Assembly (NCBI GenBank): GCA_017303415.1
Contig: JAFLBJ010000001.1
Location: 248,001 to 312,000 of the forward strand
Reading direction: 5' to 3'
From: Chitinophagales bacterium
Lineage (GTDB): Bacteria > Bacteroidota > Bacteroidia > Chitinophagales > Chitinophagaceae
DNA length: 64,000 bases
The translations under genes and the position numbers were made by a program. Below, one piece after another: positions 42,383-50,863 of this stretch. Below the pieces are notes generated by a model. That model saw only the letters and a program-made list of their open reading frames with translations. It made no database searches and was not told the DNA's origin. Position 1 is the stretch's first letter. Each line of letters starts with the position of its first letter.

Positions 42383-44620
42383 CTACTTCATGCCGAACCC
42401 CACTTCCTTCACATTCCGTGAATCTGTTCCGATAAACAAGGTAAACTCCCCGGGTTCAGAAATGTACCGCAATTGATCGTCGTAAAAACGAAGATCCTTT
42501 TCAGTAATCGTAAACTTCACTTCGCGTGATTCACCAGGCTGAAGATGTATTTGCTGAAACCCTTTTAATTCCTTCACCGGACGTACAACCGAACCCACCA
42601 GGTCACGGATATACAACTGAACCGTTTCGGTACCCGCCACATTCCCGGTATTGGTTACGGTGATGGTAGCTGTAAGTGAGCCGGTTTTTGTAAAGGAAGG
42701 GGCGCTGAGTTTAATTTCGCTGTACGCAAACTTTGTATAACTCAATCCATAGCCAAACGGATAGGCCGGATAAAGAGAAAGATCGGTATAGGCGGAACGA
42801 TAAAACCGATCGCTGTCATTCTTCGCCGGACGGCCGGTATTATAATAATTATAGTAAATGGGAATCTGCCCTTCAGAAAGCGGAAAGGTCATGGGCAATT
42901 TGCCTGAAGGATTATAATCGCCAAACAATACATCGGCAATGGCATCACCCGCTGTAGTACCCAGCCACCAGGTATAAAGAATGGCGGGCACATGCTCACG
43001 GGTCCAGTTGAAAACAAGCGGACGACCGGCACTGATCAATACCACCATGGGTTTACCGGTGGCATGCAGGACTTTGACCAATTCTTCCTGTACACCGGGC
43101 AGGTGAATATTGCTCCGGCTCTTGGCTTCACCGGTCATGTCGCGTGCTTCCCCAATACTAAGGACAATAACATCTGATCGTTGTGCAATGGCAATGGCTT
43201 CGGCAAACCCGGCAGTAGAACTGTCGGTGATACCACAACCCTGTGCATATAATAATTGGGTAGCGGGTTTGTCGATCTTTCTTTCAACAGCCTCCCATAT
43301 GGAAGAAATGCGGGTACTATCATCCGGCCAATCATAACTCCAGAAACCCAAATGATCACTTTTGGCTTTGATAAAGGGCCCGATCATAGCGATCCGTCTG
43401 ATCTCACTATCCTTATGGCTTTGTTTTGCCAAGGGGAGTACATTCTCATTTTTTAATAACACTATACTCTTGCGTGCCATATCAAGGGCCGCCTGGATAT
43501 GATCGGGATTATTCCACTGCTCTTTCTCCCGTTCTTCACTGGAAAAACGATAGGGATCATTAAACAACCCCATCTCAAACTTCTTCCGCAGAATTCGGCG
43601 AACCGCATCATCCACCACTGTCATCTTCACCTTTCCTTCGCGTACCGCTTTGGCCAGGTATTGAATATAGCTCCGGCTTTCCATATCCATATCGCTACCG
43701 GCATTGGAGGCCAGTATGGCGGCATGAGCATTATCACGGGCATAGCCGTGGGGAATCATTTCCCCGATACTACCCCAGTCACTCACCACAAAACCTTTGA
43801 ACTTCCATTGTCCTTTGAGGATATCACGTTGCAATAACTTACTTGCAGAAGCCGGTATGCCGTTGATATCATTGAATGAATTCATATAGGTGGCCACCCC
43901 TGCTTCAGCAGCCGCCTTAAAGGGAGGGAGATATACTTCGTGTAATTGCCGCAGGCTCATGTCCACGCTATTGTAATCGCGCCCCCCAACAGCCGCTCCA
44001 TAGGCGGCAAAATGTTTGGCGCAGGCCATTACCGCATCGGTATGACCAAGGCCTTTCCCCTGAAACCCTTTTACCCTCGCCACTGCGATCTTTGAACCCA
44101 GCCAGGGATCTTCACCAGCGCCTTCCATTACCCGTCCCCATCTGGGATCACGGGCAATATCTACCATGGGGGCAAAGGTCCAATGAACACCCGCAGCGGA
44201 TGACTCAATAGCCGCTATACGGGCCGAACGCTCGATGGCAGCCAGGTCCCAACTGGCGGCTTCAGCAATGGGTAAAGGGAAAATAGTGCGGTAGCCATGT
44301 ACTACATCCTGTCCAAAAAGCAAAGGGATCTTTAACCTGGATTTGAGCGCCAGTTCCTGCAACTCGCGGGTGCGTTTGGCCCCGGTTACATTGAGCATGG
44401 AACCCACCTTGCCTTCTTTTACCTGATCGAGGAGTTTATCATCATTCGTCAGCGGACCCGTCGCTCCCCAGGGACCATTGTACTGGTTCATCTGACCTAC
44501 CTTTTCATCGAGGGTCATCAACCTGAGGACAGAATCTACTTTTTGGTCAATGGTCTTGGTTTGCGCAAGGCCCACAAAAGGAAGAAAGGCTACAGAAATG
44601 AAAAAAATACACTTATTCAT
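42383..44620 (-). CDS. bglX: Periplasmic beta-glucosidase, glycoside hydrolase family 3 (copy 1)
   Basis: This 745-residue protein has a signal peptide ending GLAQ. The GH3 N-terminal barrel has LFGQDVVHGYRTIFP, RDPRWGR and the catalytic nucleophile Asp in GFVVSDWGS (about residue 278). The C-terminal alpha/beta sandwich (IHLPGVQEEL) and a fibronectin-like domain (TVTNTGNVAGTE) follow. It releases terminal glucose from beta-glucans. Its neighbour copy 2 and two GH144 enzymes in the same gene block suggest beta-1,2-gluco-oligosaccharides as substrate; other beta-glucosides are equally compatible with the sequence. Confidence 0.93.
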   Translation of the reverse strand: MNKCIFFISVAFLPFVGLAQTKTIDQKVDSVLRLMTLDEKVGQMNQYNGPWGATGPLTNDDKLLDQVKEGKVGSMLNVTGAKRTRELQELALKSRLKIPLLFGQDVVHGYRTIFPLPIAEAASWDLAAIERSARIAAIESSAAGVHWTFAPMVDIARDPRWGRVMEGAGEDPWLGSKIAVARVKGFQGKGLGHTDAVMACAKHFAAYGAAVGGRDYNSVDMSLRQLHEVYLPPFKAAAEAGVATYMNSFNDINGIPASASKLLQRDILKGQWKFKGFVVSDWGSIGEMIPHGYARDNAHAAILASNAGSDMDMESRSYIQYLAKAVREGKVKMTVVDDAVRRILRKKFEMGLFNDPYRFSSEEREKEQWNNPDHIQAALDMARKSIVLLKNENVLPLAKQSHKDSEIRRIAMIGPFIKAKSDHLGFWSYDWPDDSTRISSIWEAVERKIDKPATQLLYAQGCGITDSSTAGFAEAIAIAQRSDVIVLSIGEARDMTGEAKSRSNIHLPGVQEELVKVLHATGKPMVVLISAGRPLVFNWTREHVPAILYTWWLGTTAGDAIADVLFGDYNPSGKLPMTFPLSEGQIPIYYNYYNTGRPAKNDSDRFYRSAYTDLSLYPAYPFGYGLSYTKFAYSEIKLSAPSFTKTGSLTATITVTNTGNVAGTETVQLYIRDLVGSVVRPVKELKGFQQIHLQPGESREVKFTITEKDLRFYDDQLRYISEPGEFTLFIGTDSRNVKEVGFGMK

Positions 44621-44636
44621 TGTGCTAATGTTTTAA

Positions 44637-44746
44637 AACCACAGAGGCACAGAGAAACAGAGTTGGTTTTTTCAGTTGATCCATATCATCCCTGATAGCA
44701 ATGAATGGGTCCTCAAAATTCTCTGTGTCTCTGCGCCTCTGTGGTT
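44637..44746. repeat. Periodic hairpin, CACAGAGG octads (period 8), between the two GH3 genes
   Basis: The left arm (44637-44663) is CCACAGAG, GCACAGAG, AAACAGAG. The right arm (44719-44746) is the complementary CTCTGTG-type series. The two are 55 bp apart. It lies 18 bp after the stop of copy 2. Same family as 50726-50854 and 61786-61841. Confidence 0.78.
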
Positions 44747-44763
44747 AATCTTCTTAGATATTT

Positions 44764-47052
44764 TTACTTCACCCAATTCACACTCTTCATCTTCACCTCC
44801 TTCGAATTCCCACCAATCATGATCTGAAACTCACCCGGCTCCCAATCATATTTTAAAATATAGTTGTAGAACTTCAGGTCTTCCGGAGTAATGGTAAACG
44901 TAACTGTTTTGCTTTCTCCTGCTTTTAATTCAACTTTTTGGAATCCTTTCAGCTCTTTCATGGGCCGTGTCACTGAACCTACCACATCGCGGATATAAAG
45001 CTGCACCACCTCTTTTCCATCCAATTTGCCACTATTGGTCACCGTTACACTGGCTGTCAGCTTCTGGTTGCCCTTCAGGTTGGTGCTGCTTACCGTAACA
45101 TCGCTATAGGTAAATTGTGTATAGCTAAGTCCGTATCCAAAAGGATATACGGGATCATTGGAAACATCCAGGTAATTGGAACGGAATTTGGAAAACCAGC
45201 CCCCTTCAGCAAGTGGACGACCGGTATTCTTGTGATTATAGAAAATAGGAACCTGTCCTACATTCTGCGGGAAGGTCATATTCAATTTTCCCGAAGGGTT
45301 TACATCACCAAACAATACATCGGCAATGGCATACCCTGCTTCGCTACCGGGGAACCATACATTTAAAATAGCCGGTACATTTTCCGATTCCCATTTGATG
45401 GCCAGGGGACGACCAGTGAACAATACCAACACCACTGGTTTACCGGTTTTTAATAAGGCCATCAACAATTGGCGTTGTGATTCGGGGATTTCAATATTGC
45501 TACGGCTGCTGCTCTCACCACTCATTTCAGATGCTTCACCCAGGGCGGCAACGATCACATCGGCTTTGGCAGCTACATCAAGTGCCTCTTTGATGATCTC
45601 TTCAGCCGGACGGTTATCACGCTGGAGGTTTTTACCAAACATACCCGCTCTTTCTTCAAACTTGGGATCATGATCCAGGTTGGAGCCTTTGGCATAAAGT
45701 ATATTGACCTTATCCCCTACTACTTCTTTCAAACCCGCCAGAATGGATGTGGCTTTGGAAAAATTGGCGGCTACACTCCAGGTACCGGGCATATTTTCTT
45801 TGCTGTCGGCCAGAGGTCCTACCAGTGCGATGGTACCTGATTTTTTAAGGGGAAGAATATTGCCCTGGTTGCGAAGCAACACAAAACTTTGGGCGGCAAT
45901 GCTACGGGCTTCTTTACGATGGGCATCAGTGAAGATCTCGGTTTGGGCACGTGTATCATCACAATATTTGTATGGATCCTGAAACAATCCCAGTTTGTAT
46001 TTGGCTTCCAGAATGCGGCGACAGGCCAGATCGATCTGGGCCAGGGTCACTTTTCCTTCTTTCAGCGATTGCTTGGTGGTGGTCAACAATCCTTCGCCCA
46101 CCATATCCATATCAATACCGGCCATCAGGGCGCGGGCAGATACGGTTTTCAGGTCACCAATACCATGGTCTACCATTTCATTGATGCCTGTATAGTCGGT
46201 CACGACGAATCCATTGAAACCCCATTGTTTTCTCAATACATCCGTAAGCAGCCATTTATTTCCTGTGGCAGGAACTCCGTCAATTTCATTGAAACTCGCC
46301 ATTACCGAACCTACCCCGGCTTTAACGGCTGCCTGATAGGGAGGAAAATACTCGTTGTACATCCGGATACGGCTCATGTCAACCGTGTTGTAATCGCGAC
46401 CGGCTTCACCGGCACCATACAAGGCATAGTGTTTTACACAGCTCATGATGGTATTGTTCTTTGACAGGTCTGAACCCTGATAGCCTTTAACCATGGCCGC
46501 GGCGATCTGTGATCCGAGATAGGCATCCTCACCGGCGCCTTCAGCGGTACGACCCCAACGGGGGTCACGCGAAATATCCACCATCGGGGAGAAGGTCCAG
46601 TTAATGCCATCGGCACTGGCTTCAATGGCGGCAATACGCGCACTGCGTTCCACCAGGCTCATATCCCAGGTGGCGCTTAAACCCAGAGGAATAGGAAATA
46701 CCGTTTCGTATCCGTGGATCACATCCATACCAAAGATCAGGGGGATCTTTAATCGGGATTCTTCCACCGCTACTTTTTGTACATCACGGATCTTGGCGGC
46801 GGATTTAATATTAAAAAGTCCACCCACTTTTCCTTCTCTGATCTTACGACCGATATCGGAGCTTTGGGCCTGGCCTGTTACAATATCCCCACTACCAGGA
46901 AGGTTGAGCTGACCGATCTTTTCGTCAAGGGTCATTTTCTTCATCAGGGCATCGATGAAGGTTTTCATTTTGGCATCAGTGGCCGACTGGGCCATTACAC
47001 GCTGGCTGTTGATCATCAGAAAGGCCAAAAAGAAAAAGACTGCTTTTTTCAT
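44764..47052 (-). CDS. bglX: Periplasmic beta-glucosidase, glycoside hydrolase family 3 (copy 2)
   Basis: This 762-residue protein has a signal peptide to about residue 21. It has the same BglX layout as copy 1: FGMDVIHGYETVFP, RDPRWGR, a nucleophile Asp in NGFVVTDYTG, the sandwich domain with IEIPESQRQL and a C-terminal fibronectin-like domain (TVTNSGKLDGKE). The nucleophile context VTDYTG differs from VSDWGS in copy 1, so the tandem pair has probably diverged in substrate. It follows the PhoD-like gene by 18 bp. Confidence 0.93.
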   Translation of the reverse strand: MKKAVFFFLAFLMINSQRVMAQSATDAKMKTFIDALMKKMTLDEKIGQLNLPGSGDIVTGQAQSSDIGRKIREGKVGGLFNIKSAAKIRDVQKVAVEESRLKIPLIFGMDVIHGYETVFPIPLGLSATWDMSLVERSARIAAIEASADGINWTFSPMVDISRDPRWGRTAEGAGEDAYLGSQIAAAMVKGYQGSDLSKNNTIMSCVKHYALYGAGEAGRDYNTVDMSRIRMYNEYFPPYQAAVKAGVGSVMASFNEIDGVPATGNKWLLTDVLRKQWGFNGFVVTDYTGINEMVDHGIGDLKTVSARALMAGIDMDMVGEGLLTTTKQSLKEGKVTLAQIDLACRRILEAKYKLGLFQDPYKYCDDTRAQTEIFTDAHRKEARSIAAQSFVLLRNQGNILPLKKSGTIALVGPLADSKENMPGTWSVAANFSKATSILAGLKEVVGDKVNILYAKGSNLDHDPKFEERAGMFGKNLQRDNRPAEEIIKEALDVAAKADVIVAALGEASEMSGESSSRSNIEIPESQRQLLMALLKTGKPVVLVLFTGRPLAIKWESENVPAILNVWFPGSEAGYAIADVLFGDVNPSGKLNMTFPQNVGQVPIFYNHKNTGRPLAEGGWFSKFRSNYLDVSNDPVYPFGYGLSYTQFTYSDVTVSSTNLKGNQKLTASVTVTNSGKLDGKEVVQLYIRDVVGSVTRPMKELKGFQKVELKAGESKTVTFTITPEDLKFYNYILKYDWEPGEFQIMIGGNSKEVKMKSVNWVK

Positions 47053-47070
47053 CTGCTTATGTTTAAACGA

Positions 47071-48126
47071 TTATTTATTAAAACGTATATCACTCTGGTG
47101 GATCGTGTACTCGATCCGCTGGTTTTTATATTTATCAATGATCTCCATTTTGATCTCGGGGTCCTTCTTCCATTCCACCGTCAGTAAACCAAAATGATTA
47201 TCCATGATCGGACCTTCGATCCGGTTTTCATTTAGCGTAGCAAAATCCCAGGTAGAGGTGATACCACTGGCGGTAACATCATAGATGGGATAGCCATCCG
47301 GCACTTTCATTCTGGATATCTCGGCATAATGAACATCACCGGTCAGAAAGATAACGCCACTGGCCTGTGTGGACTTGATCAGATCAAGCATGCGTTTTTG
47401 TTCATGTGGAAAATTGGCCCAGGCTTCATAGCCATTGTACTCAATACTGAATTGGGAACCGCTGCACACAAGGCGCAGATCGGCGGGTTTTTTTAATTCT
47501 TCTTCCAGCCATTTCCATTGGGCTTCGCCTAAAAGTGTGCTATCTGTGCTGGTATGCGGAACATAATCCGGGCGATAGAAATAGTGCCCGCGGGGCAATT
47601 TGGCGCTGCTGTCAAATAATAAAAGGTCATTTCTGAATGTGCGCACATCCAGCAATAATAACTGGATGGTCTTACCTCCCGTTCTCAGGTATTCGGTATG
47701 ATAAATACCTTCGTGTTGCCGGCGGGGGCTGTTCTCCGGTTCACGGAAAAAGGAAAGAAAGATCTCTTTGGATTCTGCCTTAAACGGATAGTGCTTGCCT
47801 GCATCGTTACGGCCAAAATCGTGATCATCCCAGATAGCGAATAATTTGGTGCTGTTGCGCAGCAATTGAAATTCTGGTTTAGCCGCCAGCCGGTTGTACT
47901 TGGCCCGCAGGGTATCCATTTCATCCGTATCGCCATAAATATTGTCACCCAGGAAAATAAAGGCATCCGGTTTCTGTTCCGCTGCGAGGGCCAACACAGG
48001 CTGAGGTTCGTCCTCATGTCCACAGGAACCAAATGCGATCCTGGTAACGGGTGCCTTTTCTTCCTGGCAGGAATAGAGCAGAAGCGCCAGAAAAGGCAGG
48101 CAGGCGAATCGGGCAAGTGATCTCAT
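47071..48126 (-). CDS. PhoD-like metallophosphatase lipoprotein
   Basis: This 351-residue protein has lipobox LYSC near residue 20. The PhoD-type metal ligands are visible: FGSC near 33, FLGDNIYGD near 58, AIWDDHDFGRND near 95 and FLTGDVHYAE near 260. PhoD-like enzymes are phosphodiesterases/alkaline phosphatases that use Fe and Ca. Here it is embedded in the carbohydrate block, 5 bp from the SGNH hydrolase, so removal of phosphate or phosphodiester groups from glycans is a reasonable guess. Confidence 0.85.
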   Translation of the reverse strand: MRSLARFACLPFLALLLYSCQEEKAPVTRIAFGSCGHEDEPQPVLALAAEQKPDAFIFLGDNIYGDTDEMDTLRAKYNRLAAKPEFQLLRNSTKLFAIWDDHDFGRNDAGKHYPFKAESKEIFLSFFREPENSPRRQHEGIYHTEYLRTGGKTIQLLLLDVRTFRNDLLLFDSSAKLPRGHYFYRPDYVPHTSTDSTLLGEAQWKWLEEELKKPADLRLVCSGSQFSIEYNGYEAWANFPHEQKRMLDLIKSTQASGVIFLTGDVHYAEISRMKVPDGYPIYDVTASGITSTWDFATLNENRIEGPIMDNHFGLLTVEWKKDPEIKMEIIDKYKNQRIEYTIHQSDIRFNK

Positions 48127-48131
48127 GTATG

Positions 48132-48791
48132 TTATTTAATAAGTAAAGGGTTCAAAATTCCTTTCCAGATAGCATAGCCTTTGGCATTCATGTGCAGCCG
48201 GTCTCCGACAAAAATATCATCCATCGGGCTGCCATCTGCTTTTAACATAGCACTATATACATCGGCAAAGGAAGTATTTTTTTGTTCACTCAAATATGAT
48301 TTTATCTGGTCGTTGGCTGACTTGTAATTGGTCATCAGGTGGGCACGGGAGGGACTTGGTTTCATGGAAACATAGAGAAAGGGCACCTGGGGATAGCGGG
48401 CGCGGATCAGGGCAAAAAGTGCCTTGAATCTCCCCACTACGGTCTCCACCGTCACCGTATCACTGGCTGCAAAATCGTTCTCCCCACAATACATCACGAT
48501 CTGCTTGGGTTGATAGGGAAAGATCACCTCGTACCGGTACCGGGTCAGGTCAACCAGGGTGGACCCGCCAAAAGCCCGGTTCAGGATGGGTTTACCGGGA
48601 AAATAATCCTGCGCATCCTTCCATAAGGTAAAAGAAGAACTGCCAATAAACAATATCTGCTTCTTTGCCGGAAAGGAAACACTGTCCGCTTTCTTGAATT
48701 GCTGAATATCGTTCCAATACGGAAACGGCTCCTGCCCTTGCGCTATACATGAAAGCAGAACCACCCAAAAGAAAAACACCAATTTTTTCAT
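48132..48791 (-). CDS. SGNH/GDSL hydrolase (acetyl-esterase type)
   Basis: This 219-residue secreted protein has a signal peptide ending AQG. Block I is IGSSSFTLW with the nucleophile Ser, then GGSTL, the GxND block as GENDF, and the Asp-His pair in DRLHMN near the C terminus. This is the complete SGNH catalytic set. Such enzymes deacetylate glycans or cleave lipids. Position between GH43 and PhoD-like genes in one direction supports a carbohydrate esterase. Confidence 0.87.
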   Translation of the reverse strand: MKKLVFFFWVVLLSCIAQGQEPFPYWNDIQQFKKADSVSFPAKKQILFIGSSSFTLWKDAQDYFPGKPILNRAFGGSTLVDLTRYRYEVIFPYQPKQIVMYCGENDFAASDTVTVETVVGRFKALFALIRARYPQVPFLYVSMKPSPSRAHLMTNYKSANDQIKSYLSEQKNTSFADVYSAMLKADGSPMDDIFVGDRLHMNAKGYAIWKGILNPLLIK

Positions 48792-48830
48792 ACAACACTC
48801 ATTTTAATAAAATCAAAAAAGGTTAACAAC

Positions 48831-48912
48831 TCACTATTCACCATTCACTATTCACCATTCACTATTCACCTCTCACGCCTCACGCCTCACGCCTCACGTC
48901 TCACGTCTCCCG
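48831..48912. repeat. One-armed periodic repeat, ATTCACY then CTCACGY heptads, downstream of GH43
   Basis: About six ATTCACC/ATTCACT heptads pass directly into about seven CTCACGC/CTCACGT heptads. No complementary arm is seen nearby. The two word families, found separately at 58136-58289 and 37381/42220, are joined here in phase. It ends 6 bp before the GH43 stop. On the GH43 transcript it reads as purine-rich GTGAG words followed by GTGAATR words. Confidence 0.75.
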
Positions 48913-48917
48913 CCTCC

Positions 48918-50699
48918 CTACTCCACCTTCATCACCTCCGTCCTTTCACTCGTACCATTCTCATTCACCGCCTCAATGCTGAAATAATAAGGTTTCAACA
49001 GGTCCATGCTCTTCATCCAGTATTCATTATTGGCATGTACCATGATGCTGGTATAGAGTTTATCGGGAGCAGTTCCGTAATAAATATTATAAGCAAAGGC
49101 ATTGTCCACCGGTTTCCACTTGATAAAGGCGCTTCGTTTGTCCTTTTGGGTACGGAGTACGATAAAGCCTTCCACCTTATCCGGTTTGGCCCCATTGCCA
49201 TTTCCAAATACGCGAAACCCACTGATGGCAAATTTGCCGGTAGGCATTTGAATATTTTCCAGTTTGATATAACGGGCCTGCACAGGTTTGGTCAATTCTA
49301 CGTAATCGTGAGGCACATCGGTTTTATTCTGACTCTTATCCACCAACAAGGTCCATTTCTTTCCATCCAGTGAGGAATAGAGTTTGTACTGATGATAAAG
49401 GCCGAGCGATTTACCTAAAAAGATCGTATCCATTTCTTTGGGAAAACTCACATCCTGATCAGCATAGTTCAGTTGGATGGCATTAACGGTGGATACATTG
49501 CCCAGATCGGTTTGAATCCATTCACCTTTGTTTCCTGTTTTGGCGCTCCAATAGGTTTTGGCCAGTTCATCCACCGCATGATTGGGCACATAATTTCCAA
49601 GTGTGGAAGATACCTGTACGGGTTTATTATAGTTCAGGAGCATCCATCCGGTAAAGTATTCGGAATGTCCTCCATTACCATAATTATTTCCTTTAAAACC
49701 TGGTCCGGGTATAAAATGTGGGTAGTCACCAAATGTGGTGTTGCAAAACATCTGGTCATCTTTATCAAATCCGGTGGGCCAGATACCCAGGCGGCGCTCA
49801 AAGGTGTTTTTAACTGAAATCACCGTGGTGGAGATATGCCAATATTGCCCATAGAGGTCCTGGAAAGTAGCACCATGTCCGGCGCCTCTGACAAACCCAC
49901 CGAGTTTCATGCTTAGTGGGTCCGACTGGGCTTCAAAGGGCCCCAATGGACTTTTTCCGATAATCAAACCATCAGCATAGCCACTGAACTCAGTCCCGGG
50001 CGCACCATACTGCAGGTAATATTTATCCTTGTATTTGGTCATGTGTGATCCTTCGATAAAAGGATCAAGAAACGTATTGTCCATGTGTTCGCCAAAGCGT
50101 TGCCAGCCAAAACGCCAGGGTTCCAGCAGGTACATTTCTTCGCGGGTACCGATGGGGTCCATGGTCTTCCGGTTGAGCTCAATACCATACATGGGAAAAC
50201 GGTTGCTGCTTCCGTTGTACATATATAACCGTCCATCGTCATCGGTAAAGAAACTTGGGTCCCAACCACCGATCTCAAAGGAATCCACCAATGGTTTCCA
50301 TTCGTTGGCCTTGGGGTTCGTGCTCATCCAGATACTAAACTGGCGGGTATAGGTAGAGCCAAACACGATCATGGTATCGCCAATGATGCCGACGGCAGGT
50401 GCACAGAGTTCGTCATATGCCTTATTCCAGGGGCGGAGAAACTTGCGGGAATGAAAGGTCCAGTTAAGCATATCGGGGCTGGTCCAATATCCCCATTGGT
50501 TGGTGCTAAAAAGGTAATAATCCCCTTTAAAGGTGACCACTACCGGATCGGCAGTGGCGCGATGGCGACCCCAGGTGCTAAAGTTGGGAATAGGAGAATA
50601 GCCATAATCAATATTGATGGGGTTGCAATAGGTTCTCTGTTGCGCTCCGGATACAAAGGCACTCATACTGAACAGAAAGAAAAACAGAATTTTTTTCAT
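48918..50699 (-). CDS. Glycoside hydrolase family 43-type enzyme with C-terminal discoidin-like domain
   Basis: This 593-residue protein has a signal peptide ending SGAQ. The five-bladed propeller shows the GH43 triad: base Asp51 in RATADPVVV, pKa Asp in GGWDPSFF near 147 and acid Glu in FIEGSHM near 213. A discoidin/CBM32-like domain (about 365-500) and a fibronectin type III-like domain (about 510-590) follow. GH43 enzymes cleave arabinose or xylose side chains, or beta-galactans. The substrate cannot be fixed. It shares the block with GH3, GH15-like and GH144 genes. Confidence 0.87.
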   Translation of the reverse strand: MKKILFFFLFSMSAFVSGAQQRTYCNPINIDYGYSPIPNFSTWGRHRATADPVVVTFKGDYYLFSTNQWGYWTSPDMLNWTFHSRKFLRPWNKAYDELCAPAVGIIGDTMIVFGSTYTRQFSIWMSTNPKANEWKPLVDSFEIGGWDPSFFTDDDGRLYMYNGSSNRFPMYGIELNRKTMDPIGTREEMYLLEPWRFGWQRFGEHMDNTFLDPFIEGSHMTKYKDKYYLQYGAPGTEFSGYADGLIIGKSPLGPFEAQSDPLSMKLGGFVRGAGHGATFQDLYGQYWHISTTVISVKNTFERRLGIWPTGFDKDDQMFCNTTFGDYPHFIPGPGFKGNNYGNGGHSEYFTGWMLLNYNKPVQVSSTLGNYVPNHAVDELAKTYWSAKTGNKGEWIQTDLGNVSTVNAIQLNYADQDVSFPKEMDTIFLGKSLGLYHQYKLYSSLDGKKWTLLVDKSQNKTDVPHDYVELTKPVQARYIKLENIQMPTGKFAISGFRVFGNGNGAKPDKVEGFIVLRTQKDKRSAFIKWKPVDNAFAYNIYYGTAPDKLYTSIMVHANNEYWMKSMDLLKPYYFSIEAVNENGTSERTEVMKVE

Positions 50700-50725
50700 C
50701 GCCTTTTTTTAAAGTTTATTGATCA

Positions 50726-50854
50726 ACCACAGAGACACAGAGGCACAGTGTATTTTGTTTCTCGCAGCGCTCGCTGCGTTAATCGCTGCGGCCGCTGCGA
50801 GAAACTGTAAATCGATAACTCAATAAATTTTCTGTGCCTCTGTGTCTCTGTGGT
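50726..50854. repeat. Nested hairpin: perfect 23-bp CACAGAG arms around a CGCTGCG hairpin
   Basis: The outer arms 50726-50748 and 50832-50854 are perfectly complementary over 23 bp and built from CACAGAG octads. The inner arms 50757-50769 and 50793-50805 (GTTTCTCGCAGCG) are also perfect. The inner part repeats CGCTGCG words and resembles 57162-57232. It lies 9 bp after the stop of the GH15-like gene. Confidence 0.8.
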
Positions 50855-50863
50855 CATATTCAT

